Shown piece by piece: positions 46,501 through 61,600 of a stretch of 64,000 nucleotides of DNA. Source of the DNA: Ascidia mentula (taxonomy: Eukaryota > Chordata > Ascidiacea > Phlebobranchia > Ascidiidae); assembly GCA_947561715.1 (NCBI GenBank), contig OX387199.1, positions 6,143,001 through 6,207,000 of the forward strand, written 5' to 3'. Under the pieces are notes generated by a model. The model saw nothing but the letters and a program-made list of their open reading frames with translations, ran no database searches and was not told where the DNA came from. Position numbers and translations under genes: made by a program. Each line of letters opens with the position of its first letter. The first letter of the stretch is position 1.

Positions 46501-49500
46501 CCGAGATCCAAAGGCTTGAATCCCTGTTGATTTGAACGAAATTGGTAAAAACGACATTGCGCAAATTAATAACCACCAACATATGGTCCAATGTATCGTC
46601 ATTGCGCTTTGCATAAACACCATTTTCCTACCCCATGCAATCAAAACAAAACGTTCGACACGCTTTTCACGAAAAAATCAACCGCTGGTGTTTCGCGTGG
46701 ACATTAGTAATCAACAGGTACAATCGACGTGGACTTTCGATAACAAAAACATCTTTCGTTAACATCTGGGTGGATGCACATCCAAAACGGCTTATTTTTT
46801 AAATGTTTGCAACGTTTTGCAGTCCGGCCAACTTATGACTCAATCCCTCGGTTAGCTGTCAGGTAATATTCCGGGTCCGTCTCGAATTCCACAAAACTCT
46901 AAACTGTGCAAAAGGCAAGAAGGCAGCCAGCTGGCAAACGGTTTCTCAACTTCCGTTGAACCGCAGTCAGTTTGTAACCTGGATGCAAGGCATAAAATGT
47001 TGCACGTACTCCCATGTGCTGTTGTCGTCCCAAGAAACTTGTTGATTGGGTATCGGGACATTGACAAAATTAACCTACATTTGAACACAATCGCCAAGGG
47101 ATTATTTACTGTCGCTTGATGGAATAGGCTTGAAGAACGACTATGTATTTAATAAGGCTCCAAAGAACGTAGGAATTTAATGGTGGCTGATGTTTCTTTA
47201 CTTTTCAAAAATTGTTGTACTCTTGCATTGATAAAACAGGAATTTGGCGCTGCAACTGAGTAATTGAAAGTTTGTTCAAATTAAATTGGAGATCGTATTT
47301 AAAGATATGGTTAAACCCCAGGTCCAGAAACGGCATTTCCCCGGATTTAAACTCTATTGTGTCCGAAGAACAGATTCACGGCCCGACCGAAACTATCACT
47401 CATCGAAAAGGGTTTGAAACGAGCTCATGGCTATACTGGATGTCTCAATATACTCGATAAGCCTGACGAATAGTCGAGAGCAAATAGCGCATAGTTCGCT
47501 GTTGTTTAACTTTCCAAGAAGACGTAAGACCACAAGTTCGCCGCTGAGCCCTGCTACACCTCGCACAATGACCAGCATTTCATCTTAACACATAAGACGA
47601 CAAAAAGACTTACCCGGGGACGCAGGGCTGGAGCGGCCGCAAAGGTGGTATGTTGGTCATGCGTGTTGATCTCACCTTCAGAAGGAACCCGTCAATTGGC
47701 GCTGTAAACACAAATGGTAAAAGTGATGTTTGCGGAGCTGCGCTGCTGTACGTCACAGTGCGGATTCTTTGCTTGTTGCCGGGAAAAAAGAATTTGTATT
47801 GACAAATTCTTGTGATTGCGTTATGGCTATCAAAGACTTAGTAACAGATACAACAACTTTTGAGATAAATGCCTTTGTTTTACAAGCATTTCCCGGGAAC
47901 TATTTATTCAGGGGTGCGAAGATTAAACCATACACGTTGCAAAAACAAGATGAGCTAAAAAAAAATATTCGAATGTAATTTGGTGTCGGCAGTTTGGTAA
48001 AGTTGATTTTCACGAAAAGTACTTTAGCTTCGTTTTTATTGTGCACAGAATATTAAAATTAAAACATGCCCAAGGTTCCCACTAACACACCCCGTTTGCT
48101 TCACGTTCGGGCCAAATTACAACAATTTTACATGCCTATTTCTTTCCTAAAGAGGAGACCTTGTGCATGGTTTCTTCCGACATAGTTGCGTGTTTGAACT
48201 CTCTGTCGCATTACTACTTTTCCCACGGTCGATGCATGCCTGCGCCCCATTGGCGGACACGCATTGAAATCGAAATGTTTTTCTCGCAGCATCCAGGCGT
48301 GTCCAGTCACCGGACGCGAGCTTTTGAGCCGGTAATGGAACCGCATACAATGAAGCGGTTCAAACCGCGGCAAATTGGTCAGCGGTAAATTGCAAGCCAA
48401 CTGTTGTAAACGTTAGCTTAGGCGAGGTACAATAAAGCAAGTTTACTCATACGAACGACTGCGTTTCATAATACGCCCCTGGTGTCGCGAAGAGACGAAG
48501 GCGGGTATTTTGGGTTCGGGATATAATGGCACGGATATTAGAGATGTTATACTTTGCGGTACGTTTACAGCGAACTTGGCGACGACAGAAGATCTACGCA
48601 AGCGCCTACGATATTTGCAAAGTCGCGGCGAAACCTTTCATGTGTGAACTGAATGTGTATACCTGTTGGATAACGTAGCGCTCGTATAGATGTTATAATT
48701 CTATATATCGTTCTTATGTTTTACTGAACGCCGTTGTGTCAATAAAAATATTATCTCAACAATTTGATTTTTATTGATTTTGGATGTTGTCTATTCTTGA
48801 TACTTCTCCTAATGCGTTGTTATCGCAGATATATTAATTTCAATAACATCCGACACGAAATCATCGTGCGTTGTAGTCAAGCCACGAATATGTGAGTAAT
48901 CGGACAATCTTCCACCCACACAACATTGCGATCTGTTGCGGTTTTTTACTTAGTAAAATTAACGGTTTATAATTAGTCCCTAAGCTGCACATATTCTACA
49001 GCGCTGTTCCGCAGCTGCAGCAATGATCACTTTACAAAAGCAACTGTTGAACCCGACTGCGGGTCACAAAAAATTGAAGTGTTGGCAGTGAATATTTCGC
49101 GTGACAAAATCCTGTGGATATCTTACCTGAGCCGGATACCTCCCACGACACATTGAGCAGGAGGTTTCCTGTTGTTAACGTATCGCTTGCATCGTACTGC
49201 ATGGAAGATGTGATGCTCAACGCGTTAACGGCCAAGGTCACTAAAACATAAAATGTTTCCTTCACTTGTAAACGCGGCAATTTGCGTGACAAGTGGTGGG
49301 AGGGAAGTTGAGTTGCCCAACAAAAGCGGAAAAATTAATCGTTGGGGAGGTTTAAAGTATAAAACGGCGTTGAAGTATGACTAACAATGGGACGCGTAAA
49401 CTAATTAAGTTGGAAAAGGGCGCGCTAAGTAAAAATAAACTGCAAACGTTGAATGGCAGCCAACATCGCGTTCCTCGTCGCAGCGTCAAGCAGAATGTAT

Positions 49501-49756
49501 TATTAGACAAACCGCAAAGCATATCAGGAAATTAAGCCCATGCAGGGACATACACGATACATTAAAATGTTTGCTTCCGCGGTAAGTAAATGCACTGATA
49601 TTTGTCAATTTACGTCGCATAGCATGGACAACGTCGGTGTCTAATCACAGCAAACAAGCCGCACTTACGATTTCTGCAGGATGGCTGGCAAACTGCGATG
49701 TCCAAAGAACCAGCGAAGATGATGGAAAACAGGAATAAACAAAGCGTGTGAGCCAT
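43551..49756 (-). CDS. Kinase-less receptor paralogue with GPI-anchor-like tail
   Basis: Eleven exons, 465 residues. From 5' to 3': 49756-49669, 49240-49127, 47701-47614, 46523-46328, 46165-46095, 45708-45590, 45264-45089, 44683-44476, 44341-44222, 43948-43834, 43653-43551. A signal peptide (1-24) is followed by a Cys-rich module (about 97-162), a fibronectin-III-like segment (about 226-284) and two EGF-like modules (about 354-432). All eleven exon phases match exons 1-11 of the kinase receptor at 55688-62853, and exons 5 and 7 match in length too. The last exon starts alike (GTGC), then diverges into CSAG plus a spacer and a hydrophobic run 447-465 at the very C-terminus. That pattern fits GPI anchoring; a tail anchor is the alternative. 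There is no kinase. Many NxS/T sites suit an extracellular protein. It may bind the same ligands as its partner (inference). Confidence 0.85.
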
Positions 49757-52700
49757 GATGTAAACAGAAACTAAATGAAATTAAGCTGAAATGCATTGTG
49801 AGATAAAATCAACCACCACCACCTCATATCATACAGTTTCACGAGTGTTAAACTTTAATGAAAATGCCTGAAGCATATAATTTGGAATAAACATTGCAGC
49901 ATAAAAAATATGATCTCAAAATTTAACGTAGCAAAGCCCCAAGAACAAGTGAAACTTTGTTGAAGACGCAAATTTACCGACCGTTCCTGTAACCAAGGTT
50001 CTGTGCTCAGTGGAGCAGGAAACAGAACTTGAGGGGGATAATTTGCTGCAGTTTTTCACAAACCCCAACTGGTTTTCTTGTTCTGACGGTTACGCATGAA
50101 GGTACGCTCCTATGCCAGGATCCTAAGTTCGATGAACTTGCAATGCGATATTCGGCGGCGTTTACAGTTGTTCGTTACATTTTACATCTTTTCGCAAAAC
50201 TACAAAAGCGCAACCCCGTGCGGCTGTACACAGGACTTCACTATGAAAAATCAACTATTCTTCTTGAAACGTAGGACGCGCATGATAATTTAGTGAAACA
50301 AAACATCTTTCGAAAAAGCTACACAGTAGCGTCACTGAATAAATCATCGCGATTATATATGTTTCAATACTGCTTCGAGTTTTAATAATACCAAACACTT
50401 ATTTGCTGTACAAAAACACCATTTTGACTTAACGTCTCATACAATATCTTTGGTTTTTAGCAATTAGATTCTTCTAACGGAGAAGCTCAAGTTTTAACTC
50501 ACAACAAACCTCTAAAAATAACTTTAGTTTCGACGAGCGCTGATGATGTTGGGCTTAAATCGCTATATCGTGGCTTTTCCGTGCACAAGTCATCGCACGT
50601 GTAGGCGACAGTGTCTTTTAGCGTTAAGGGCGAGTCACCGCATGGGAGTAGCGTAAAGTTTTGAAGTCTTTTCTGGTTTTGGCATTTAGGCACGTCCGTT
50701 TTTGTAGCCAGAGATTTAATAAAAGCGATCTATTTATGTTCCACAGTGCCCTATTGTTTGGAAATGATAAACTAGCACCAACACCACAAATGCGGTTATC
50801 AACTTTGCATCAACAATTTGCTAAATTCCCATAGTTTTAATGTGACTTCTTGTTCTACTATTTCGTATATACATCTGAGTTTTCAAAGTACAAACGATGT
50901 GAAACTAAACAAAACCAATTATCTATGAAATCCGGAACTGAAAACGTAACACGGCGAGAGATGCAACTTCTACAATTCATCAAACTATTTTCCGTCCTGA
51001 CGTCTGCATAACCCCTTCAAAAAACTACACTGTTTTGGTTGCCAAGATCCATCAATTGCCACCTGGAATTGATAGAAACCCCCGTCAATTCTCCATGTCC
51101 TGGCGGCTCGCTGTCCCATAACAAATGTAACCCACTCGCTTTACGCAGTTTAGCTGATGAATCAGCTCTCCGGTTGCATCGGTTTTACTCCAGCTGAGGA
51201 GCGCGAGGTTACGGTGCATGATCACGCGCGTTCAGGCGTGACTGAGTCGACGTTTATGACGCAGCACGTTCCCCCTCAAGTTGTGTTAAATCCTCTCGCT
51301 TTTCAAAAATTGCGGGTCTCTGTCTCTCTGGAATTACCGCAAGCCTGAATTTCCCAGCTCAGGTTTCAGCATTGTGTACAGTCTCGTTTTTGTTCACGGT
51401 TACAAAAATTTTGTTATGTAACACCCGCCCCAAGGATTCGGTTCGTCACGAAGAGTTCGTTTGAAATCACGGACACGGAGCTTATTGCCAGTAGATACGT
51501 GTCTCCATATAGTGTTAACTAACGAGGAAATGACAAAGTTGTGAAGTTTGTATGAATGTAGTCGTAGACCTTAACCTACATCTTGCAACGACACGATCTA
51601 ATGTTAGAAAAATACCGAACTGTTCTTCAACAGCGACATAAAGTGGCACCACCGACGGTGAAGCGATTAGCGATGCCTCAGCCCACTCTGTCGACCGACA
51701 CGTACTTTATCGGAAGCGTGGGTGATTATTACATACAAATTATCGGCTCCGGCTATGAACTTGCCACGGGCTAAAAGCTCCTGTTGACATCCCGAAAGCT
51801 TGTTGGATGTCATTGAAGCCAGTGAGCAATGACGTTAAGATTTAGCGGCGCTTTATGAGGGGAAGTACACGGTGATTTGTGGCAAAATGAATACGGACAG
51901 ACTAAAAACGCGAAATCCTGGTCGATTGCAGCTTGAACAACCGAGAAAATCGTTTTGTGTGTAAACAGAGGGCTACTGGCAATGACCAACAGATTATAGC
52001 GGGCATATATCTAATGTAGCCTGTACATGTTATTCTAGTGCAGAAAATATGAGACCGATTTCTCGATTTGCATATTATGGGCGATGTTCGCTTGGGCTTG
52101 GTCATTTGTTTGTTATGTTAACGAATTATTATCTAGAGAAAAGTTTTTCCATTTACATACTGCAAAAAGTTCAGTGGTGTACAATTTGAATGAGTTCAGC
52201 AAATGGCACTTCCATGTGCTGCCCAGGTATGGAAACAAATATTGTTTAAAACTACTAAGCAGGGGATTTATAATGCCGAACGATAGGCATAATTTGTAAA
52301 TACACGCTTTTTCAGAAAACTTGCTATCAATTTACCCACAGGGACGTATAAAAAGAGAGCACCACGACAAATATCGTCTTATAATTGCACAGGAAGCGAC
52401 CAGCCTTCGTCCTGTGATCGTGCGGTGTTATTAACGGCAATCGCGGTTGCTTGGCGAAGCGAGCCGCACCAATCGCAAACCGCCAATTACGCGCGCTTCA
52501 ACGGCCCAGCAAAGCAATGCGAGAAAGGGATACGCAAGCCAGATGAAAGATTAGGGCTCACAAAGACGAAAGTTATGCAAATACATATGGGCTTCGGTAT
52601 TAATGAGCCCCGAGCCTCGCCCGCTATTTGCTAAATTCCAGGTTTATCGGAAAAGGGAATGAATATATATGTGTTGCATGCTGATGGAATCTTGAAATTT

Positions 52701-55687
52701 TGTTCGTTAGGCAAGTCGAGTAGATTTAAACAAACAGAAAATTCGAACAGGATTCCCATGAGGTTTGGGTTCAATTGTAAATACAGACAGCCACCGGTTT
52801 TGGATAGTCATATATCTAAACTTTGATTTAAAGGTAATTGATTTAAATTTCCGTGGTGCCAGATCCACCTCAAGCTTAAGAAGTTAGATCCGTTCAAGAC
52901 TTTTGTGTATGTACATACGACTTTGAGGCTTCAAAAGCTGAGCGAACAAGATATAAACCGAAAGAAGGTAAGCATCTCCAACACAAGTGTGCGACATGGG
53001 GTACAGGTTTTTAATAGGCAAGGATGTGGCCCACTGCACGTTGTTTACACCGCATTACAACTTATCAAAAGACGGTTCAAATGGAAATAACTTATTTAAA
53101 AAGTTGGACAGCAGAACATCTTCTTATAAAAAGTGAAATCAATGTAAATACGTGCATTGTAAATGTTATCTTAAATTTAGTTCTCTGTCGCACAGCGACC
53201 AATTGAAACTGCACGGTTTCGGCTGTATGGCATCCCAATCTGACACACCAAGACCCGCTTGACTAACTTGAACAAATATCAACCCGGGCCCTACCAGGTG
53301 TTTTATTAAGCTAAAGGTTTGGCTGTTAGGCATGTTTTGTTTTGTTTTTAAGGTCAAATTTAATTAGTTTTGTTAATATTGCTAAGAATATAAAGAAAAC
53401 CAAACGGCATTTTTTTTCAAATTTTGCTGTCTTATTATTCCCTTAAAAGCGACACCAAAGACTTAATGTTGATGACATACACATGTCTGAAACTACCTGA
53501 AAGTTAAACAAACTATTAAAGAGCATTGATTGGCGAAATTCATCATAATTCGCACAAATCGCACGACGATAAACATGTTGTTTTCTGTTTTTAAATGTAT
53601 GGTATAAAACATGCCGTTGTGTAGAAAGGCATTAAACGTGTTGAGTGTAAGTGTACTTGTGCACGACTCTTTAAGTGACACTTCTCAAGCAAAGCATTTT
53701 GTGGTGGAATTTTCAGGACTTGGTTCACGTTCATTTTGAAGGCACATCATTAAAGTGATTGACAAAAATTCAAGTTGGTTTCATTTATTTGCAACGTCAA
53801 CGTCCATCTTGTCGCTCACGGACAAGCCCCTTTCTTAAAACGTGCCGGTATTTTGTTGTAAACGCTTATTTACAGGCAATTTGGTCCGCCAAGTCAGAAT
53901 TGTTGTATACGAAGGGGGCGCATCTACGACCGAGTGACGTCAGGACCGTGTAGCTAGCGTGAGGGTCTGCAGTCGACAGTGCGTGAGGCCAGGTAATTTT
54001 GTGCGAAGCGACTACGCGAAAATAAGTTTTGTTTTGCGCTTGGTTGAGACAAGGATAGAAAACGTACGCTTGCATAACCGAAAGCTTGTTGTTGACTCAA
54101 TCATTACTTTTGGTGCCTGAAACGATATTTTTTAGTTTTTGAGGTTTTTGATTGTCACAGGACTTGTTGTTCTCAGTTACTTATGACGATAAACTTGCGC
54201 CAAGCGTTATTTTATGTAGTTTCGGAGAAGGGCTTAGTTCGGTCCACTGTAGAGCTGTCGAACATCGTCGACACGGTTCAACGTGTTCAAAATACCTGTG
54301 TTCCGACCGCTTGTTCTGGATCACGAAAGCTATGTGCAAAGCGCACTGTAGAGAAAACAAGCTTAGTTGAAAGAAATACCTGAAATATCGAATCAAGAAG
54401 TTCAAATTTGTCATTTTTTGTGCTAAACAGGTTATTGTAATCGTTGAGTAGATCATGCTTTATCGGCAGGTGTAAAACTACAGCTAACACACTCCTTTTC
54501 AACAGGATATCGTTGCTGGCAACGTGCCAACGACATGACTAAAACCGTTCGGTTTTTATTCATTTGCTCTGGGGCGCAGAAAAATCCCGAAAGTAAACAA
54601 ATGTCTGCGTGCGATTTAAAGTTTTACAATGGAGTGTATTCTGGAGGTGTCTCCAGAACGCGCTTGGTTGAACAGAATAGATTTAAAACTTGTCACCTAA
54701 AAATTGCCACCGTTGCTCAAACTTTACACCATAATTGATAACTTGAAGATTTTTACACAGGCTCGTTGTTTTTCCTATGTCTACAAATAGGTCCCTATCA
54801 CACTGGCGAAAGGCGAAAAATTTAGGAAAAAAAACAACATAACAATTTCAATTTAGTCCCCGGAGTGCCGTCAGAGAATTTTTCTGACGTCATAAACGTG
54901 TTGTAAGTAGGACTGTGCTCACGCGACCGTAACGCTTGGGTTTCACCCTTCCCAACACTTCATATTAGTGCAAGGGCTTTAGTACTCTAAGCTCGAAAAA
55001 AATACCTTGTTTTATTTTGAGTTGGAGAAAAGATGATGTTGGAGTTTCAATTTCACTGAGTCACTGTTTGTTTTTAGTCGCTTCCTTTAGCTTGTAGTCG
55101 ATGTGTTGTTCCCAAAAACATGTTTGTCATTGTGAGAAGGGAGTACAATGAAGCGCTTATCGGCGTCGACAGGTCAACACACCTTTGTAGTGCAAATTCG
55201 AGGAACGGTTTTGAATTTCTTGACGCATTCCCTAGTACAGGCCTTCATATTTGCGTGTTGATAGACAATTCCTGAATGCCGTCGACACATGAATAAAAGC
55301 TCCCATTAATATTCTGCTCAATTGTGGTTACAATTTTCAGTTTAAAACGAAATCGTAGATTTGATTAAGAATTTTCGCAATAAATGTTGATGGGGCAGTT
55401 TGGAACAGCGATTAGCAGTACAGGCAAGATGTAATTTCCAAATGTAAATTGGTCTATGTTTGTTTGAAAAAGGTTTTCCGAAGGACGGTAGCGCACAATT
55501 TGTGCAATATGGCGTGTTTTTATGCGTATGAACAGGATTGGAGACGTCTATTTTTCTCGTAAATAATTTTCCTGTGTCGGAATTGCTTAATATTTTGCAG
55601 TGATTTTTGTTTGTTTGTCAAATCTGCCAATTGAATCATCAAAATTAACTTATGTTTTTCTCCAAGGCTTATATGGTTTCGTAGAAA
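49757..55687. other. 5.9-kb spacer between the divergent receptor genes
   Basis: It lies between the start codons of the two head-to-head genes and should hold both promoters. A 64-codon minus-strand ORF at 50499-50693 has several cysteines but no family likeness I can show. No other exon, RNA gene or repeat is supported. Confidence 0.5.
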
Positions 55688-58600
55688 ATGCTTATGCATA
55701 AGTTCAACCTTTTTGGACTTGTTTTTTACTGTTTGGCGATCTTCAAAACAGAGTGCCAACTGCGTCCAAATTCCTTCGTCATACCAAAGAATTATGTGCG
55801 CCATTGCGAAAACGGTAAGTTTTGTGTCAAGTAAATATACTTATATATCAAACAAGTGTCGGGTACTTTATTCCGAGACCAAACCATATTTGACTGAACC
55901 GAAAGTTGCCAAATGCTCGGCAAAAACCCCCATTTTTACATAACATAAGCGTTCGTAGACGTAAGAATTCGAGGGAAATAGGATTATTCTCTGTTTGCAG
56001 ACACTCCCCTACGTCGAATCCGGATCCCAGTAAGAGCTTGGTACTCGGCGAAGTTGGAGAGTAGCGAGAATGGCACGGAGGTCATTCCTTACGCGCACCT
56101 GGAATTTGACTTAGAAAATCCTGAAAGTAAGATAACTGATGCCGGAGGTTGTCGAGTGTCTTATTGTAACCCGTCGGGACGCTACAAAATATGAAAAAGG
56201 CTCAAAAATTAGTTTTTGGGGTTCCGGTAATTATAACTATCGTAAGTAGAAAACTACTTTCTCCGTAAGTTATGAGGCGCCTGGAACAAAGTATTACGCA
56301 CTTCGCCTTGCTTCTGTGACGAAGAGAAGACGAAACTTCACTCATAACAGAGAAATATAAAAACGTTGAAATTTCAAAAAAAATTCGAACAAATTACGAA
56401 AAAATGCTGTTGTTTTAATAATGTAATTTCTTCAGCATTTAATCTTTGCACGCATAAACATAGTCGCACAAAATGTGGCTACATCTCTTATCACAAAGCC
56501 ACCGAGAAATTTTCTCCAATTGAACTGTCAGGCCATATACCACAAGAGTGGCAAATGGGTCAATAAAAGGCGGAAACCTTCTAAACAACTACGTATTTCG
56601 GGTTATCAATTAGGTTCCCACAAGTACTGTATTAACAACGTAGGCCGTATAACGTAGGAGCAATTTAACTACAGGACATCGAAACCGATATTAAGGGAGA
56701 AATGAACGTAAAACAACTTTATATTTCCTTTTTTATGGAATGTGGTTTTACTGTTTCAGACGCATCTCTCGATGGTCTTGCTGTTTCCTTCAACATCGGG
56801 ACTTTGTTACATTCGCCGCCGTCCATATATCCAATCAATGTGTGCCATGCCGGGTCTGTACCTATTTTATGTATTTACTTGTTATAATGGTTGCAGTTAG
56901 CATTTTTTTTCTCAGAAATCAAAGGTGTTTGGCCAGTTCGATTTTTTGCATCTATGTTATTTTGTTGACTGCCTGTTTCCGCTTCTACGTAACCCAGACT
57001 CATACATCCCAATATAGAAATCAGCAACCTTCTGAAGGCCGTATACACCTGAATAAAAGTTTTTCCCAACCAAAATATGTTTATTTATTTTCAGTCACCA
57101 ATATTTGCGGCCGCCCGAAGGCACGTGCCCTGGAGGGTGCGGACCCCTCACCCTGTTGTACAGTTTTTCAAAGTTTTTCTCCGTAATTATGTAAAAATTA
57201 ATTACTTCTAGATTGGGCCACATATGGGTGCAAACCAACGACTCGTCGGTGTGTGAAAACACGAACACAACTTGCCACAACGAAACAACGCCGACGGAAT
57301 GTCTGTGCAAACTTAACTGCAGTCTCATGCAGTTTGATGACCGCATATGCAAACACGTTGGGAATTATTACCTCGACAGACTGGGATACTTCACAGTGCC
57401 TTCGGTAAATGCTCAGTGTGCTTGTAGTTGAGGGTTCGAATCCCGAGTTGGCATTTCGCGTAAAATATATTTTTTTTTATTTTCAAACAACTCCGTTTAC
57501 ACCACTTATTATATACTGACTGCTATTCTGGTGTTTTTGAACTATTTGCTTAACGCTTCAAAAAAGTCACTGAAATGCATTTAGACAAGTTTTTTTTTCA
57601 GAACACACGTTACCTGGAGTTCAAAGTAACGTGGTACAGGCACTACGGATCGCATATTCTTCCCTACTACAGGTAAACTATAGTAAAACGTGCAGGTCTT
57701 ATGTAACTTTACAAACGTGTTTGACAAAAATAATTATTATATAAAAACTTAACCTGGTTCATGGGTGCCATGTAATGATTACACGTTCCAGTGGTATAAA
57801 AGCGAAAATGCTTGCTCCGAAATCTTTTTTTTATGTTTCGTCTGTAATCATACAAAAGCAAGAAAACTTCATTTCAATAACATTGAAGTTGAATTCTTTT
57901 TTTCAACGTTTTAAACATTTCTAATCATCCTCTTGCGTTTGAAACAACACAGACAGTGGGTTGGCGACACTATTGGAAACAAAGTTTCATTTGTATCAAC
58001 GGTAAACAGCTGCGTCGATTCCCTAAAAGCCGGAGGAGTTTCATCATACAAGAACGCGACGCAGATTTGCTGTGGTAACATCTGCTTCCAGTTTTTTCTG
58101 TTATCACCAGTTGCCTTCAAATCAAATACATGAATGTTTTTAATGGACCCAAACCTTGATGACAATCGTTAGTTTGTCACTGATCTAGCAAAAAAATTCT
58201 AACATATAGTATAAATACGATGTCAAAGTGATAAATCAAGAACAGGGTTTATCTTCTAACACTGAACAGCGTTCGTTCGTCCACATACAAATAACCTTGC
58301 TTTATTTTTGCAGATCACGGATTCACGAGTACGACAGCTCGTAATTTGACGATTGGAAGTTTTTTTCCTAATTTCAATCATCTTCGCTTGGACATGGAAC
58401 TGTCTTGGCTTTCTCCCATCAACCGGACTGACCTCAAAGAGTTTATCATTACGTTTCTTATCACCAAAGGATTCAACATTAGCGTTACTGTAAGTAGCCT
58501 CTGTAAGATATTGTGAAGAAAAATATATCAAACAGATTTAAAATCCGTTTTGAAATTTGTGACGATTGATTTACATGTTTCAAGGTTTCTTACTTTTTTG

Positions 58601-61600
58601 TGGCAATACCGACATGTATTTGATATTTTCCAACGTGCAGAACGAAAGATGGGTTCCCTTGTCCGAGAAGGAATTGGCAGAAAGAGCCGATTGCGACGAC
58701 ACAACAGAAAAATACGCGGTTACTGTGAGGGACGTTCCGTTTGGAAGGCCGATGCACGCCACAGTCAGATCAATATACACAACCGAGTTCACCCAGAAGT
58801 ATTGCGGGGATCCTTACGTTCTGGAGAGATGCGTCAAGGAATTCGATGCTGAGTTTCCAGGTGGGTGTTTGTATTCATTAAAATGTGCTCGTATTTGAGT
58901 ATGTTGGGTCTAGTTTAAGTCTGCATGGGAACAAGGATATTGATTTATTATGTGATCCACCGTTTCCGTCTCACGCCAAATCGATTCGTGATAACGAAAA
59001 CCTAACACCAAAAGGGAAAGGACCATAAGATTAGGATGTTTTTCTGGTTAATGTGGTATGTGTTGATTGTGGCATAACTATAATTTGAAAAACGTATTTC
59101 ACAGCATTTGACGTCTGTGATCCGGTATACCATTTCTGTCACCCACTGGCAAACTGCTCTACAACAGCAGGTTCAGAAGTTGCCCTAAATGCTACGTGCA
59201 CGTGTCCATTTGGCTACGAAGGAAACGGAATTAATTCTACGACAGGTAAGAACAATATTGGATGAAATCGTCATCTTGCACTCCATTACTGTTTCTACGA
59301 CGTAGCCATAACGTAATTGGTGTATCTTTTAAAAATAAGGGATTACTGTAATATCCTCAAGTCATTTTTCTAATGTCATCTACCGTTGCGATGTTGCTTG
59401 TTGCTCGCATTTGGGTAAAATATTTCCACTATTTCAGTCGATCTTGGAACCGGATGCGTGAACATAGACTATTGTGTGCCGGATCTATCACCTTGTGCCC
59501 TCAACGCCCGTTGCGTCGACTTACCCGGAAACATTGTGGGTGCAAATTGCTCCTGTGTAAAAGGATATTCTGGCAATGGGTGAGACACAATTTTACATTG
59601 CGTTTATCGTATGAACACGATAAAAACAGTGCACATTCTCGAATTGTTACAATTCTTACACGTGTTCAACCGACGAAACACTAAACAAAGTATGAGCTAA
59701 TTTACGATTTAATGAATCATACTTTATGTTAGAAATAGGTTTGTTAACTTTATGTTAGAAATAGGTTTGTTAACTTTTTGTTAGAAATAGGTTTGTTAAT
59801 AAGGAAGTTCAAAAATAAAGACCTAAACCACGAACGATTCAAGTCAAATGAACCACTTGATACGATACACGGCGTCGTTCGAAGGTCCTTTGCTTTTCCG
59901 GCAAAGGACATTAGCAATGATGGTTAGACATTAAACAACACTTTTTTCAGGTTTAGAAACGGCACTGGATGCCAAAGCGAGGCGGCACAGGTTGCCTATG
60001 CACTCAAAATTGCAATCCCGCTAGTAATTGTAGCGCTGCTAGTGGCCGGTGGTTTGGGATGGAAGGTGATGAGGGACAAGAGGCGCAAGAGCGACTTCGA
60101 GTGGTCGCAGTTTGTTGCTAACACGGCGCTGCAATACACAATACCAACCAACAAGGACGAATCGGTGTGTACCCCAATCACTATGTTTTACATAAAATGA
60201 TTATTCGGGAAAAAATACAGAATTTAAACAAATATACAACTTCGCACATAACCTGCTCGACTTTTAATGAAGAACGTATCTTCACAGGACATTTGTCTTC
60301 CCACATTCGGTGAAAAGTGGGAGGTGGATCGGGATCGAATACGTCTTGGTGACATACTTGGTAGGGGTAATTACGGCATCGTGTACAAGGGCTGGTATAA
60401 CGATGGAAAGGATTTTAAAATCGAACCAAACGAGGATGATCAATTCCCCGTAGCTATCAAGCAAGTGAAAGGTTCGTAGTCCAATTAAACTTATCTTCCG
60501 TGCTTCACGATATGACAATTTACAATGAAACCAGACTTGTTCAATTTTGCTTGCTTGATTTTATAAACGTAACTTAAACGTAAAGTGACAAATATTGGTA
60601 AAGTCAACCACACAGAAAAAAACACTGTTTTATATCTTAGAAACCTAACCTACTTTTAGCTGTATTTTGTACTGCGATTGGTTCCTCTTATGTTAAGTAT
60701 TTATTTTGTTGGTGGTTAACGTTTGCAACCTGCATACAAGTGTCGCGTGTAAATTTGTTGTTTAGAAGGCAAATAAAGGTCTGAACATTTGCCTGCGTTT
60801 CTTCCGCAGAAGGACAAAACGAAGAGGGGAAGTCGAGCGACTTCCTCGCCGAAATCGGGTTTATGTTAAACGTGGGAGATCATCCCAACGTCCTGGGGGT
60901 GATTGGATGTTGCACCACTAAAAAGCCGATCTTTCTTGTCACCGAGTTTCTCAAATACGGCGATCTTCTCCATTTTCTGTGGGATGCAAGAGAAGTGAGA
61001 TTTTTTGTGTTTCTCGTAGTGCAAAAATCTTGACTAGTTTAAACGTTAATATCACACAGTTAACTGAAATACGTTAAAAATAATGATGACAGAGAGGTAT
61101 TATGCGGATTTACAGATTACAGTGAAATTGTACCTCTGCAGTTACTTAATAACAACTGTTCAATTTTTGATAAGCAATGTGGAGCCAATAATATGAATTG
61201 TGTATAAGCTGCAGACAAAGTGGAAGTCTTTGCTTGGCCGTTTGGTCAGCAAAGTCGTCTTATAGTCACACCAGCTGCACTGTTCAATTTTTGCATGCCA
61301 GTTTATTAAAATAATAATACTAACTATTTGTAACTCTTGTGTTTAATGTAAAAGCTAAGACAATATTGGTGAATATGTTATTTATTGCTACAGCCCACGA
61401 AGTGTCATGAGGATGCAATCTACCACCTAACGGAAAAATCGTTGTACGAGATGTCCCGCCAGGTAGCGCAAGGCATGACTTACCTCACAAAGTCCCGCAT
61501 CATACACGGGGATCTGGCAGCAAGAAATATTCTTGTTGGTGAAGGACTTGTGTGCAAAATATCCGACTTTGGTCTCGCTAATGACGTATACAGGTACAAA

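Noticed and set aside
46852..47097. Exon-like text with an N-glycosylation site in the minus-strand receptor gene
   Set aside because: Its phases fit neither neighbour, while 47701-47614 fits both phase and alignment with exon 3 of the kinase gene.
50499..50693. Cys-containing minus-strand ORF as an orphan exon of the receptor family
   Set aside because: The cysteine spacing does not align with any exon of either receptor gene and no neighbouring exons were found.
57427..57450. A GGTTCGAATCC box like the T-arm of a tRNA gene
   Set aside because: No A box, anticodon arm or acceptor stem can be drawn around it; it lies just after a coding exon of the receptor gene.
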